This document shows, piece by piece, positions 10,225-21,996 of a DNA stretch of 64,000 bases (position 1 is the stretch's first letter; every line of letters begins with the position of its first letter). The stretch is taken from the NCBI RefSeq assembly GCF_000152885.1, contig NZ_CH672405.1, positions 76,472 to 140,471 on the forward strand. The letters run 5' to 3'. Source of the stretch: Idiomarina baltica OS145. Lineage in GTDB: Bacteria; Pseudomonadota; Gammaproteobacteria; Enterobacterales; Alteromonadaceae. The notes beneath the pieces are model-generated. The model saw only the letters and a program-made list of their open reading frames with translations, searched no databases and had not been told where the DNA came from. The translations under genes were made by a program, and so were the position numbers.

Positions 10225-11498
10225 TATTCTGCCACCTCAGCTGTTTGCTTTGCTTTTTTAAAGGCACGGGGTACATAGCCAGCGAGACCGTAGTATGCGA
10301 TGTAGGCATAACACATAAGGGGCACAATAAAGGCTGTTTGCACGCCTACCACATCAGCCAACGCTCCTTGACATAGTGGCAACACCGCGCCACCGACAAT
10401 AGCTAAACACAAGATGCCAGAGCCTTGACCCGTGCTTTCTTTCAAGCCTTGTAATGCAAGACTGAAAATCGTTGGGAACATAATTGAGTTGCACAATCCA
10501 ACAAATAGAATCGACCACATTGCGATGGCACCTGAACTCAAGATGGTAGTAAGAACAAGCAATATCGCACATGTTGCGTTAAACAATAGCACTCGATTGC
10601 CAGCAAAACGTTGCATGACGGCGGCTCCGATGAAACGTCCAACCATAGCACCGCCAAAATACCAAGATATATAATGAGAGGCTTGCGATGTCGTCATTCC
10701 GCCAATGTGGTCTTGTGACAAGTAAATCGCTAGAAAACTGCCAATACCAACTTCTGCGCCGACATAGACAAAAATCCCCAGCGCTCCTAATACCAGGTGC
10801 TTTTGACCCCATGCACCGCCTCCCGTTGGAAGTGGTGCCGCTTGGTCGACTTTGCCCATCGCGGGGAGCTTCAACCGAACGAAAATCAACGCCATGATGA
10901 CGAGTGTTGCCGCTAAGATAAAGTAAGGTAACGAAACGGTATCCTTTGACACACCGGATACCTCGGGATCGGCTACACCACCAAAAATAAGCCAAGTGCC
11001 AAAGAACGGCGCTACCGTTGTGCCCAAAGAGTTAAAAGCTTGTGTCATCGTTAGGCGGCTGGATGAGGTCTTTTCTGGACCTAACCGTGTGACATAGGGA
11101 TTCGCTGCGACTTGTAGAATCGTAACCCCGGATGCCAAAATAAATAAGGCACCTAAAAATAAACCGTAAACTTCTAGCTGTGCAGCGGGATAAAACAGCA
11201 CACAACCTGCCCCCGCGGTTAGTAGGCCAACGATAATCCCAGACTTATATCCGATTCGACCCACCATCAACCCTGCCGGTACTGAAATGATGAAGTAAGC
11301 ACCAAAAAAACAGAATTGGATCAACATAGACTGCGCGTAATTTAAATCGAATAACAAACGCAAATATGGAATAAGAATGTCATTGAGGCAGGTAATAAAG
11401 CCCCAGATAAAAAATAGTGATGTGAGCGCGGTCAGAGCAAACCGATAATTGGTCGGTTGTTCACTCCCGTGTAACGCTGAGGTTTGTGGAGTTGTCAT
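10224..11498 (-). CDS. GluP/FucP-type MFS sugar permease (glucose/galactose family)
   Basis: Inner-membrane proton- or sodium-coupled importer, probably of glucose released by the GH3 enzyme. The 424-residue protein has 12 predicted membrane segments. Family signatures are [18 protein letters not shown] in the first segment and [18 protein letters not shown] followed by [11 protein letters not shown] in the middle; these are strongly conserved in the glucose/galactose transporter group. The stop overlaps the GH3 start by one base. It is divergent from the GH1 gene, and the 122-bp gap between the two contains the LacI-type operator. Substrate is inferred from family and locus; fucose or galactose cannot be excluded by motif alone. 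Confidence 0.9.
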   Translation of the reverse strand: MTTPQTSALHGSEQPTNYRFALTALTSLFFIWGFITCLNDILIPYLRLLFDLNYAQSMLIQFCFFGAYFIISVPAGLMVGRIGYKSGIIVGLLTAGAGCVLFYPAAQLEVYGLFLGALFILASGVTILQVAANPYVTRLGPEKTSSSRLTMTQAFNSLGTTVAPFFGTWLIFGGVADPEVSGVSKDTVSLPYFILAATLVIMALIFVRLKLPAMGKVDQAAPLPTGGGAWGQKHLVLGALGIFVYVGAEVGIGSFLAIYLSQDHIGGMTTSQASHYISWYFGGAMVGRFIGAAVMQRFAGNRVLLFNATCAILLVLTTILSSGAIAMWSILFVGLCNSIMFPTIFSLALQGLKESTGQGSGILCLAIVGGAVLPLCQGALADVVGVQTAFIVPLMCYAYIAYYGLAGYVPRAFKKAKQTAEVAE

Positions 11499-11550
11499 AA
11501 TTCCCTCTTGCTTTATTTTTTGACGATAGCCATCAGACCATCTAATATTA

Positions 11551-11564
11551 TGTAAGCGCTTTCA
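11551..11564. promoter_or_regulatory. LacI-family operator between the divergent GluP-type and GH1 genes
   Basis: TGTAAGCGCTTTCA, the exact reverse complement of the site at 1895-1908. It lies 53 bp before the permease start and 57 bp before the GH1 start, so one bound repressor could cover both promoters. Confidence 0.75.
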
Positions 11565-11620
11565 TGTATAGCATAATTTAATTCAAAGGCAATTAAAACC
11601 TGCCTGGCGAGCGAACTCTT

Positions 11621-13012
11621 ATGAAAAAAATAACGCTACCTTATCAGTCACGACTAAACCATCCGAGTTTCACGTTTGGTGTTGCTACATCATCATTTCA
11701 AATTGAGGGCGATATTGCTGGCCGCGAACCCTGTATCTGGGACAGCTTTTGTCAGCAACCGAACGCGATAAAAGATGGCAGTAACGGCAACGTGGCTTGC
11801 GATCACATTCACCGTTGGCAAGAAGATGTTGAACTAATTAGCGAGCTGGGTGTTGATGCATATCGCTTTTCCATCGCATGGGGGCGTGTAATCAAAGCCA
11901 ATGGTGAAATTAATCGAAGCGGTTTAAACTTTTATATCAAGCTCGTTGAGGCACTCGCGGAGCGCGGAATCCAATCTCACATAACGCTATACCACTGGGA
12001 TCTACCTCAGTATTTGGAGGATCAAGGAGGATGGTTAAATCGCGCAACTGCCTATCGTTTCGCTGATTACGCGCGTGTGATAGCCGATGCACTCGGTCAC
12101 CAAGTATCAAGTATTGCAACACTGAACGAGCCTTTCTGTAGTGCATATTTAGGTTATGAGGCAGGTATTCATGCTCCAGGACCTCAAGCAGGTGATGCTT
12201 CACGTCGCAAACAAGGACGTCAAGCTGCTCACCATTTGCTTTTAGCACATGGTTTAGCATTACAAGCCCTGCGCGACAGCTTCGCTGATGGTAAAGCGCC
12301 GGCGTTAGGCGTGGTACTTAATTTTAGCCCGTGTCATCCGCTGACTTCGCAGCAAGCCGATCGCGACGCCGCTGAATTTGCTCATCAGTACCACAATTTA
12401 TGGTATCTACAACCAATGCTTAGCGGTACTTATCCCGATGTTATTGAGCAATTGGCTGTTACGGATCGTCCGCAAATAAATGCCGGCGATATGGCGATCA
12501 TCAATCAGCCACTCGACTTTCTCGGTGTAAACTACTATACCCGAACCGTATTTAAGGCCAACCAACAACATGGTTTCAGTGATGTGCCGGCATCGGGCGA
12601 CGGGTTAACCACCATGGGTTGGGAAGTTTATGCGAAGGGGCTGACTGAAATTTTGCTCACACTGGATCGCCAATATGACAACCTACCACCGATTTACATT
12701 ACCGAGAACGGTATTGCGACCGCCGACAGCTGTAATAAAGGTGAAGTTGACGATGTGATGCGTATCGATTATTTTCAGAGCCATTTATTGGCGGTTCACG
12801 ACGCAATTAATCACGGTGTGGATATAAGGGGCTATTTTGCCTGGAGCCTGATGGACAACTTTGAGTGGGCAGAGGGCTATACACAACGCTTTGGGATTAT
12901 CTATGTCGACTACAATACACAACAGCGCACATTTAAAAACAGTGCAAAAGCTTTACAGAAACTCTTCTTAGCTAGACAATCACAGCATCACGCTGTGGAG
13001 GATATATGCTAA
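11621..13012 (+). CDS. GH1 beta-glucosidase (cytoplasmic)
   Basis: Hydrolyses short beta-glucosides to glucose inside the cell. The 463-residue protein has no signal peptide and shows the full GH1 signature. The N-terminal motif is FTFGVATSSFQIEG, the acid/base is Glu170 in ATLNEPF, and the nucleophile is Glu362 in YITENG. The aglycone-side WSLMDNFEWAEGY is also present. Its length is normal for the family. The start has a modest GGCGAG upstream. The last codons overlap the next gene, a GPH-family transporter, by 7 bp, which implies that uptake and intracellular hydrolysis of an oligosaccharide are produced together. Laminaribiose, cellobiose or gentiobiose are all plausible substrates. Confidence 0.94.
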   Translation: MKKITLPYQSRLNHPSFTFGVATSSFQIEGDIAGREPCIWDSFCQQPNAIKDGSNGNVACDHIHRWQEDVELISELGVDAYRFSIAWGRVIKANGEINRSGLNFYIKLVEALAERGIQSHITLYHWDLPQYLEDQGGWLNRATAYRFADYARVIADALGHQVSSIATLNEPFCSAYLGYEAGIHAPGPQAGDASRRKQGRQAAHHLLLAHGLALQALRDSFADGKAPALGVVLNFSPCHPLTSQQADRDAAEFAHQYHNLWYLQPMLSGTYPDVIEQLAVTDRPQINAGDMAIINQPLDFLGVNYYTRTVFKANQQHGFSDVPASGDGLTTMGWEVYAKGLTEILLTLDRQYDNLPPIYITENGIATADSCNKGEVDDVMRIDYFQSHLLAVHDAINHGVDIRGYFAWSLMDNFEWAEGYTQRFGIIYVDYNTQQRTFKNSAKALQKLFLARQSQHHAVEDIC

Positions 13013-14331
13013 GTCGCACCGAAAAAATAGCCTACGGCTTAGGTGACACAGCCAGTAACATCATTTTCCAAACGGTTATGTTGTTTCTGGCTTTTTTTTA
13101 TACAGACATTTTTGGTATCTCAGCCGCCGCTGTGGGCAGTATGTTCCTCGTTGTGCGACTTATCGATGCCGTCACCGACCCACTCATGGGTTTACTTACC
13201 GACAAGACACGCTCGCATCACGGTCAGTTCCGCCCTTACCTAGTATGGATGGCAGTACCCTTTGCAGTTTTCAGCGTATTGGCGTTTACTACTCCCGAAG
13301 TAGACGGTTTCGGTAAACTTATTTATGCATACATTACGTACACGTTACTCATGTTGGCCTACACGGCGATCAATATTCCTTATTCCGCACTTGGTGGCGT
13401 ATTAACGGAAGATCCATCGGAACGTGTATCAATTCAATCGTATCGCTTTGTACTTGGCATGTTAGGTGGCTTATTAGTCACCACTTGTACGTTGCCTCTG
13501 GTCGATTGGTTCGGCGATGGTAGTCCAGTCATTGGCTATCAACTCACTATCGTCACGTTGAGCATATTCGGAATGATACTTTTTGTTGTATGCTTTTTGG
13601 GTACAAAAGAACGTCTCAGACCACCAAAGCAACAACATCTTTCGTTTCGACAGGCGCTTCGGACCTTATGGCAGAATGAACAATGGCGCCGACTATCCGT
13701 TGCAGCAGCGCTTGTACTGACAGGTATCGCTTTAAAAAATACACTCGCTGTTTACTATGTTAAGTATTACCTTGTGCGCGATGATCTAGTGACCGCCTTT
13801 GTAAGCACTGGTATGGTCGGTAATATCATGGGTTGCGCATTAGCCCAGTATGTGTGTCGATATATGGATAAAGTCAATGCCTACATTAGTATTCAGATAC
13901 TCGCTGCTATTGTTTGTATTGCTGCCTTCTGGGTGAGTCCCGAACAGTTGGTTGCCGCTTTTGTCATGTATTTTTTATGGGGCTTATTCCTGCAAATGGG
14001 TACGCCTATGTTATGGGCAAAAATAGCAGATGTTGCAGATTACGGGTATTGGAAGACCGGCGTAAGAGCCACAGGTTTGGTGTATTCATCGGTCGTCTTT
14101 TTTATTAAGTTTGGTCTTGCACTAGGTGGCGCCATTAGTGGTTGGTGGTTAGCTTTTTACGGCTATACCCCCAATCAAATTCAAAGTGAAGAGGCACAAC
14201 ATGGCATTCAACTCGCCTTTACCATTTTGCCTGCCTTGGCTTCGTTACTGGTGGCAGCGGTCATGCTACGCTACACCTTGAAGCAAAAACGCGTACAACA
14301 AATTTCAGAAGCCTTGGAGCAATACTCATAA
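13006..14331 (+). CDS. GPH-family (glycoside-pentoside-hexuronide) cation symporter
   Basis: Inner-membrane MFS transporter of the LacS/MelB group, about 441 residues with 12 membrane segments. Family marks are the N-terminal KIAYGLGDTASNIIFQ, the DAVTDPLMG motif after the second helix, and the later WAKIADVADYGYWKTG stretch. A strong GGAGG lies inside the end of the GH1 gene just before the ATG, and the genes overlap by 7 bp. It is probably the importer for the disaccharide or oligosaccharide cut by the GH1 enzyme, complementing the GluP-type monosaccharide permease on the opposite strand. The LacI-family gene begins 1 bp after its stop. Confidence 0.9.
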   Translation: MLSRTEKIAYGLGDTASNIIFQTVMLFLAFFYTDIFGISAAAVGSMFLVVRLIDAVTDPLMGLLTDKTRSHHGQFRPYLVWMAVPFAVFSVLAFTTPEVDGFGKLIYAYITYTLLMLAYTAINIPYSALGGVLTEDPSERVSIQSYRFVLGMLGGLLVTTCTLPLVDWFGDGSPVIGYQLTIVTLSIFGMILFVVCFLGTKERLRPPKQQHLSFRQALRTLWQNEQWRRLSVAAALVLTGIALKNTLAVYYVKYYLVRDDLVTAFVSTGMVGNIMGCALAQYVCRYMDKVNAYISIQILAAIVCIAAFWVSPEQLVAAFVMYFLWGLFLQMGTPMLWAKIADVADYGYWKTGVRATGLVYSSVVFFIKFGLALGGAISGWWLAFYGYTPNQIQSEEAQHGIQLAFTILPALASLLVAAVMLRYTLKQKRVQQISEALEQYS

Positions 14332-14332
14332 T

Positions 14333-15331
14333 ATGGCGACCATTTACGAAGTATCTAAACTGGCGGGTGTTTCTTTAGCAACCGTATCACGCGTGATTAA
14401 TAATAATACGCCGGTGCGTGAAGCAACTCGAGTCAAAGTACTTGAAGCCATGGATAAACTAGGCTATCACCCCAACTCCATTGCTCAGTCCTTGGCTTCG
14501 AGCCGCTCCAATTCCATTGGTATTGTGGTTTCAGAACTCAACGGTCCATTTTTTGGAACTTTGTTGAGTGATATTGAGGCCGCTTTCAGACGTGCAGGAA
14601 AGCATGTCATTATCGCTGCGGGTCACAGCGATGAACGTTTGGAAAAAGAAAGTATTGCCTTTCTAAAAAGTCGCAACTGCGACGCACTTATTTTACACGT
14701 TGAAGCGGTCTCAGATGATTACTTACGCCAGCTTAAAGAGGGCGGCACGCCATTTGTAATTCTCAACCGATTTGTCGAAAGCATGTCCGATCGCTGTGTC
14801 ACTTTGAACAATCAGCACGGCGGTTACCTCGCCACTCAGCATTTGCTTCGCAACGGGCACCGTAAAATTGGTTACATATCGGGTCCTATGTGGAAAAACG
14901 ATGCGGAGCAGCGCTATCTTGGTCACCTGCGCGCCCTCGCCGAGTACGGTATCGAATCCAAAAGTAGCTTATTTTACGAAGGCGACTTTCATGAACTCGG
15001 TGGCGTTAAAGGCGTTGCTGCACTACTACATGCTGATGCTGACATCACCGCTATCGTTTGTGCGAACGACGAAATGGCGGCAGGCGCTGTCACAACGGCA
15101 CGCGAACAGGGCCTGCGACTGCCCGAGGATTTATCAATTATCGGGTTTGATAATGTGAATTTTTCACATTATATGTACCCTAAATTGACCACCATTGATT
15201 ATCCCATTGGCGGCATGGGCGTCATGGCGGCGCGCTGGGTACTCAAACACATTTATCAACAAAAACTCGATAATATCCAGACCGTGTTTGAGCCTCGGGT
15301 GATCGAACGCGATTCAGTTCACAGTATTTAA
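14333..15331 (+). CDS. LacI/GalR-family transcriptional repressor of the glucan locus
   Basis: The 332-residue protein begins with a canonical LacI helix-turn-helix and hinge (ATIYEVSKLAGVSLATVSRV, hinge LASSRSNSIG). A periplasmic-binding-protein-like effector domain follows, with CANDEMAAGA and LSIIGFDNV typical of GalR members. The gene is the last of the GH1-transporter operon, starting one base after the previous stop. Two copies of a GCGC-centred operator in this window, before GH16 and in the GluP/GH1 divergent gap, are natural targets, suggesting autoregulation through its own operon. The effector is unknown; glucose or a beta-glucoside disaccharide is likely. Confidence 0.92.
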   Translation: MATIYEVSKLAGVSLATVSRVINNNTPVREATRVKVLEAMDKLGYHPNSIAQSLASSRSNSIGIVVSELNGPFFGTLLSDIEAAFRRAGKHVIIAAGHSDERLEKESIAFLKSRNCDALILHVEAVSDDYLRQLKEGGTPFVILNRFVESMSDRCVTLNNQHGGYLATQHLLRNGHRKIGYISGPMWKNDAEQRYLGHLRALAEYGIESKSSLFYEGDFHELGGVKGVAALLHADADITAIVCANDEMAAGAVTTAREQGLRLPEDLSIIGFDNVNFSHYMYPKLTTIDYPIGGMGVMAARWVLKHIYQQKLDNIQTVFEPRVIERDSVHSI

Positions 15332-15340
15332 ACGCATAAA

Positions 15341-15369
15341 AAAAGCTCGTGCTTCACGCACGAGCTTTT
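15341..15369. terminator. Bidirectional intrinsic terminator between the LacI-type gene and katG
   Basis: A 12-bp perfect stem (AAAAGCTCGTGC / GCACGAGCTTTT) with a 5-base loop, A-rich on one side and T-rich on the other, between convergent genes. Confidence 0.88.
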
Positions 15370-15393
15370 TTACGCCTGAGCGGTTAAAGCAGA

Positions 15394-17658
<2,265 letters not shown>

Positions 17659-17782
17659 TTATTAAAACGGTCACCTTAAAAGATTTTTTCGATTAGAGTT
17701 TAAGGAATACTTGATCTTTGTTGATTTATTAAACAAACTAAATGATAACATACGGATTACTTTTACAAGCCCACTCTGCCTT

Positions 17783-19411
17783 ATGAAACGATTTCTACTT
17801 TATTTTCTTGTTTTTGTGACCCCACTCGTATCAGCCAGCGATTTTGCTGGTATTTGGCGCGGTGAGCTTGAAGTTGGGCGCGGTGCTTCTATCGTATTAG
17901 CGTTTGATATCAATCAAGATACAGACGGTGAGATTAGCGTCTTTATCGACAGTCCCAATCAAGGCATGTACGATTTCCCAGCGTCCTCAGTCACTGTGAA
18001 TAATAATCAGCTGACCATTAAAGTTGACAAGCTCAAAGCTCAATTTGTCGGTCAAGTTGATGACCAAGTATTGAGCGGTGAATGGCAGCAAGGCCAAGCG
18101 ACGCCAATTAAACTGACGCGTTTAAACAACCAAGACAAACAACGGCTGCGTTTTGAAGGGGCCTACAAAGGCACGTTAGAGATAAATAGTCGCACAACAT
18201 TACCCCTACAACTTAACATTGCGGTTGTCGCCGATGGGTACTTAGCGACCCTCGATAGCCCAGCCCAAGAGTCCTTTGGCATTCCAATTAATCAAATTAA
18301 CATCGGTGACCAACAACTTACTTTTAGCTCTAGCCTGATTGGCGCATCATACACAGGCACCGTGACCAAGGATGAATCATCAGATTGCTATCGAGGACAG
18401 TTTTCCCAGGGCGGGAAACTACCTCTTACCTTGTGTCTTGAGCAAACGAAGACCGCTTCGACTCAACAACAGTTAGACCCTGCCGCGTTCAACGTCGATG
18501 GCGCGGTGATCACTTATAGTAATGACCGCTGGCAAATAAAACGATTTACTCACCAAGTACCTGCGAATGCTCAATTTGAGATTGGTTCAGTGACAAAAAC
18601 CATGGTGGCGTTTTTACTGGCTAAGGATTTGGCAAATGGAGTATTAGCGAGTGATGCGCAGTTGGGTAACATTTGGGACGAGTTATCAAAACCGGTCAGT
18701 GAAATCAGTTTAGTTTCGCTTGCTACCCATTTTTCAGGCTTACCGCGTTTACCTGCCAACCTCGACGTCGACGACGATCTGAATCCGTATGCAGACTATC
18801 ATCTCAATCAGTTATCGGACGCCCTTCGCAACACCGATTTAGCATCACCCGTAGGTTATCAGTATTCTAACTTTGGCTACTCCGTGCTCGCCGAAACATT
18901 GGTTGCTTTTCATCATCAATCGCTCGATACACTGCTCACTGAATCCGTATTTAGACCATTAAACATGAACCATAGTTATCTTGCTCTGGAAAATGAGGAG
19001 CATGTTAAAGCGCATATTCACGCGCTTGCTCAAGGACATCGGTTTGATGGTCGTTCAGCACCACACTGGTATTTCGATGCGATGGCGGGTGCTGGCGCCG
19101 TGGTATCCACGGTTGATGATATGGTTGCTTATTTGAAGCTGATGATGCAACCGCCCGACTCACAAACCGAAACCGTCGCGACCGTGTTAGCACCACGCGA
19201 ATCACTCAGCCAACAAACGCAACAAGCACTGGGTTGGTTAATTCAACGCAACGGCCAACAAGAATGGGCTTGGCACAACGGTCAAACAGCGGGGTTCACC
19301 AGTTATGTTGGATTTACATTAGATGGACGTCGCGGCGTCGTGCTACTGAGTAACCAGGCACGCCCAGTTACTCAGTTAGGTCAGCAGCTGCTGCTAGCAC
19401 CTGCGGACTAA
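17783..19411 (+). CDS. Secreted serine hydrolase of the beta-lactamase/class C family with duplicated N-terminal module
   Basis: A penicillin-binding-protein/esterase-fold enzyme of unknown substrate. A signal peptide (MKRFLLYFLVFVTPLVSA) marks the start at 17783; the frame is open 72 bp further upstream, but that extension would bury the signal peptide. Two similar beta-rich modules of about 95-100 residues follow (each with G-x-(W/Y)-(R/K)-G-x-L-E near the start). The hydrolase domain has Ser269-x-x-Lys272 in GSVTK, Tyr361-Ser-Asn in YQYSNFGYS, and HNGQTAG in place of the KTG box. Such proteins may be esterases, D-aminopeptidases or peptidoglycan-related. It ends exactly one base before the convergent M24 peptidase gene. 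Confidence 0.85.
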   Translation: MKRFLLYFLVFVTPLVSASDFAGIWRGELEVGRGASIVLAFDINQDTDGEISVFIDSPNQGMYDFPASSVTVNNNQLTIKVDKLKAQFVGQVDDQVLSGEWQQGQATPIKLTRLNNQDKQRLRFEGAYKGTLEINSRTTLPLQLNIAVVADGYLATLDSPAQESFGIPINQINIGDQQLTFSSSLIGASYTGTVTKDESSDCYRGQFSQGGKLPLTLCLEQTKTASTQQQLDPAAFNVDGAVITYSNDRWQIKRFTHQVPANAQFEIGSVTKTMVAFLLAKDLANGVLASDAQLGNIWDELSKPVSEISLVSLATHFSGLPRLPANLDVDDDLNPYADYHLNQLSDALRNTDLASPVGYQYSNFGYSVLAETLVAFHHQSLDTLLTESVFRPLNMNHSYLALENEEHVKAHIHALAQGHRFDGRSAPHWYFDAMAGAGAVVSTVDDMVAYLKLMMQPPDSQTETVATVLAPRESLSQQTQQALGWLIQRNGQQEWAWHNGQTAGFTSYVGFTLDGRRGVVLLSNQARPVTQLGQQLLLAPAD

Positions 19412-20623
19412 TTACTCTAGGTTAAGCGGATCATCCAACGACCGAGAGGGCTCAGTAAACCATTTCGGTCCCTCATCGGTCATATAAAAATGATCTTCTA
19501 ACCGGACACCAAATTGTTCTGGCTGTATTAACATGGGTTCATTACTAAAACACATACCGGGCGCTAAGGGTGTTTCGTCTCCGCCCACTAGATAAGGCCA
19601 TTCGTGTAAGTCCATGCCGATACCATGCCCTGTTCTATGAGGCACTCCCGGTAGCTGATAATCCGGTTTAAGGGATAAACGAGCAAGCTCCTGCCGCACT
19701 GCGTCATCCACGCTAGAGCATGGCTCGCCTAGATGCGCCGAGTCAAAAGCGACTTGTTGCAATTGACGCTCATATTGCCAAAACTCACGTTGCTCAGACG
19801 TCGCTTCACCAAAAGCGTACGTACGCGTGATATCAGAGTGATAACCATGCAACTTGCAACCTGTATCAATCAACACCCAGTCGTTAGCGTTCAAGTACTG
19901 TTCGTGCTGTACGCCGTGCGGATAGCTGGTTGCTTGACCAAATAGGACGATACAGAAAAAAGAGCCCGAAGCACCAACTCGACGATGTGCTTCATCAATG
20001 AATGTCCGCACTTCCGTCGCACTCATCCCCTCTTTCAGCATCGATGCTGTCGCGCGATGAACAGCAATCGTCATATCCATGGCAGTTTGAATGAGTGCAA
20101 GTTCGGCCTCTGACTTGTGCATTCGACATTCAGCAATAACCGTTTTGGCATCACATAACTGCTGTGCCGGGACGTATTCCTCCAGTCGAGCGACGAAACT
20201 GTAGGCCGTTGACTCGTCAATGCCCAGCCTTAATTTAGCGCCGAACGTGTCCTTTAACGTGCTTGCCATCAGCTCAATGGGCGATTCATGCTCCTCCCAC
20301 AGTAATGGCTCAAGGGGGACCTGCATCGCTTGCTTTAGTGAACCGAGTTCGAAAGCCGGAGCAATAAGCCGCGGTGTACCTTCAACTGGGATAATTGCCC
20401 CCACTAACCGTTCGCTCGGGTACCAACGCAACCCTGTAAAGTACTCAAGATTCGTACCCGCATTAAGGTAAATAGCATCGATTCCCTGCGCTTTCATGAG
20501 AGTCTGAGCGCGCTCGATACGTTGATTAAACTCGTCAATACCAATTGGTTTAGCTCCCTTTGCCCTATTCACCAATTGGTTTAATGCTTCGTTCTGTGTT
20601 TGATAACCAATACCACGCGTCAT
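19412..20623 (-). CDS. M24-family metallopeptidase (Xaa-Pro aminopeptidase/prolidase-like)
   Basis: Predicted cytoplasmic dinuclear-metal aminopeptidase acting on peptides with proline in second position. The 403-residue protein has a creatinase-type N-terminal domain and a pita-bread catalytic domain. The metal ligands fall in LIDTGCKLHGYHSDITR, GTGHGIGMDLHEWP (as HRTGHGIG), NEPML and RLEDHFY. The start at 20623 is chosen for a GGAG 9 bp upstream and a normal N-terminus; the frame remains open 96 bp further but without similarity. The gene is convergent with, and directly abuts, the serine hydrolase gene, with no room for a separate terminator. It is divergent from the methyltransferase-like gene. 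Confidence 0.9.
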   Translation of the reverse strand: MTRGIGYQTQNEALNQLVNRAKGAKPIGIDEFNQRIERAQTLMKAQGIDAIYLNAGTNLEYFTGLRWYPSERLVGAIIPVEGTPRLIAPAFELGSLKQAMQVPLEPLLWEEHESPIELMASTLKDTFGAKLRLGIDESTAYSFVARLEEYVPAQQLCDAKTVIAECRMHKSEAELALIQTAMDMTIAVHRATASMLKEGMSATEVRTFIDEAHRRVGASGSFFCIVLFGQATSYPHGVQHEQYLNANDWVLIDTGCKLHGYHSDITRTYAFGEATSEQREFWQYERQLQQVAFDSAHLGEPCSSVDDAVRQELARLSLKPDYQLPGVPHRTGHGIGMDLHEWPYLVGGDETPLAPGMCFSNEPMLIQPEQFGVRLEDHFYMTDEGPKWFTEPSRSLDDPLNLE

Positions 20624-20794
20624 ACTGCACTCCAGCCTTAAGTAATGAAAACTCAAATATTGAACAGCAAGGCTCGCATGGCGTACACCAAAAGGCAAAC
20701 CATTGCTTTTTGAATGCACACTCAGAAGGGTTTCAATTACTTAAAATAATAGTACAATAGATGCTATATTTATTCGAAAATATAGGGGTATCGT

Positions 20795-21400
20795 GTGTTC
20801 AACTTTGACATACTGAGTCAGTATTTTCTTGCGATTTATTTTACTATTATAGCCGTTCACTACAGTAGTGTTGCGCTTGGCCGAAAAGCAAGAACACAAC
20901 AAACACAAGTGCACGTAGGCAAGGCTCTGAGCGCATCATGGTGGATAAGACAAACCTTCAATATGTTTCGTTCGGCAATATTAGCCATTTGTATTGCTCG
21001 TTTAGTGTGGGATATTGACACCCAGCTTGGCGTGATTGAGGTGATTTATCAGCCCGTAACCGTTTATTCTGGGGTTATTCTGATGCTTTGTTCGTTTTTC
21101 TTAGTAAGTTTTAGTCACGCTTACATGCAATCCGAGTGGCGTTCGGGCATTGATGACGATTCGCAACACCCCCTGCTAGTGAGTGGTCCATTTAAACGAA
21201 CCCGCAACCCTATCTTTAAGGGCGTGTTGCTCGGTCAACTCGGTTTGTTTTTAACCTTCCCTTCACTATTTACACTCGTCTGCCTTATCACGGGCGTTAC
21301 CATGATTTGTCTCCAAGTTCGTCAGGAAGAAATAGCGCTCGAAAAAAGCCATGGGGACGTCTATATCCAGTACAAGCAAAAGACACCGCGTTGGCTCTAA
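20795..21400 (+). CDS. Isoprenylcysteine/phospholipid methyltransferase-like membrane protein
   Basis: A 201-residue integral membrane protein with four or five hydrophobic segments. The C-terminal half carries the ICMT/PEMT-type SAM-binding signature: the stretch HPLLVSGPFKRTRNPIF, then RQEEIALEKSHGDVYIQYKQ and PRW near the end. Such proteins methylate small lipophilic or thiol groups; the bacterial substrate is unknown. The likely start is GTG (20795 or 20793) with AGGGG about 7 bp upstream. A short A/T-rich region with TACAAT-like sequence separates it from the divergent M24 gene. It converges with the DCC-family gene after 7 bp. Confidence 0.82.
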   Translation: MFNFDILSQYFLAIYFTIIAVHYSSVALGRKARTQQTQVHVGKALSASWWIRQTFNMFRSAILAICIARLVWDIDTQLGVIEVIYQPVTVYSGVILMLCSFFLVSFSHAYMQSEWRSGIDDDSQHPLLVSGPFKRTRNPIFKGVLLGQLGLFLTFPSLFTLVCLITGVTMICLQVRQEEIALEKSHGDVYIQYKQKTPRWL

Positions 21401-21407
21401 TTCAGTG

Positions 21408-21839
21408 TTATAAATTGCACTGTTCACAGCGAGCTTGCCCGGTAACCCAGCGTGATATACGGTTACGATGTTTGGCAAATAATAAATAAGCTCGGTCAGC
21501 AAACCAACGGATCACGGGCCATCGCAGGGGCGCGATATAAGCGCCCTTCCCAACCGCCTGCCAAGCAGCGTGAGTGACATCAAGACCGTATATTGCGTTC
21601 CCATCGGCGTTGATACCATGTAAAAATTGATTGGCGGCATCTGGATCGATGTCGGGGTACCGCGCACTGAAATCCTTCACATTAATATTTTCAAACGCCA
21701 GTTTATTGTTGGTATCTAAACGCTTTAAGTGACGCATTTCCTTCACACATAAAGGGCATCCGCCATCATAAAAAATGAGCACCTTGCCACTGGTCTTCGG
21801 TTTACTTTTTGACACAAGACACCTCAAATTAGGTTTCAA
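21408..21839 (-). CDS. DCC-family (DUF393) thiol-disulfide oxidoreductase-like protein
   Basis: A small thioredoxin-related protein of about 143 residues. The defining motif YDGGCPLC lies near the N-terminus with its two cysteines. A second family region with W(Q/H)A and pairs of basic residues follows, and an extra Cys-x-x-Cys (ARCEQC) ends the protein. Members are of unknown substrate but are assumed to act in thiol redox reactions. Two starts are possible: TTG at 21839 (AAGGGA 6 bp upstream) or GTG at 21815 (GAGGTG upstream); both are non-ATG, and the motif position is normal with either. Confidence 0.85.
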   Translation of the reverse strand: MKPNLRCLVSKSKPKTSGKVLIFYDGGCPLCVKEMRHLKRLDTNNKLAFENINVKDFSARYPDIDPDAANQFLHGINADGNAIYGLDVTHAAWQAVGKGAYIAPLRWPVIRWFADRAYLLFAKHRNRISRWVTGQARCEQCNL

Positions 21840-21996
21840 TTTGTTCCCTTTAAAATACGATTTATTCCGAGTTATCGATTAATGAGTCGAGCCGTTTCTC
21901 AGTTAACGCGTACACCGTTTGTAGCTTTCTACCGATAGCGAACATGATAATTCGAACTAATCTAGTCAACGAAAGTCACTTTAACTGAGAGTCTTT

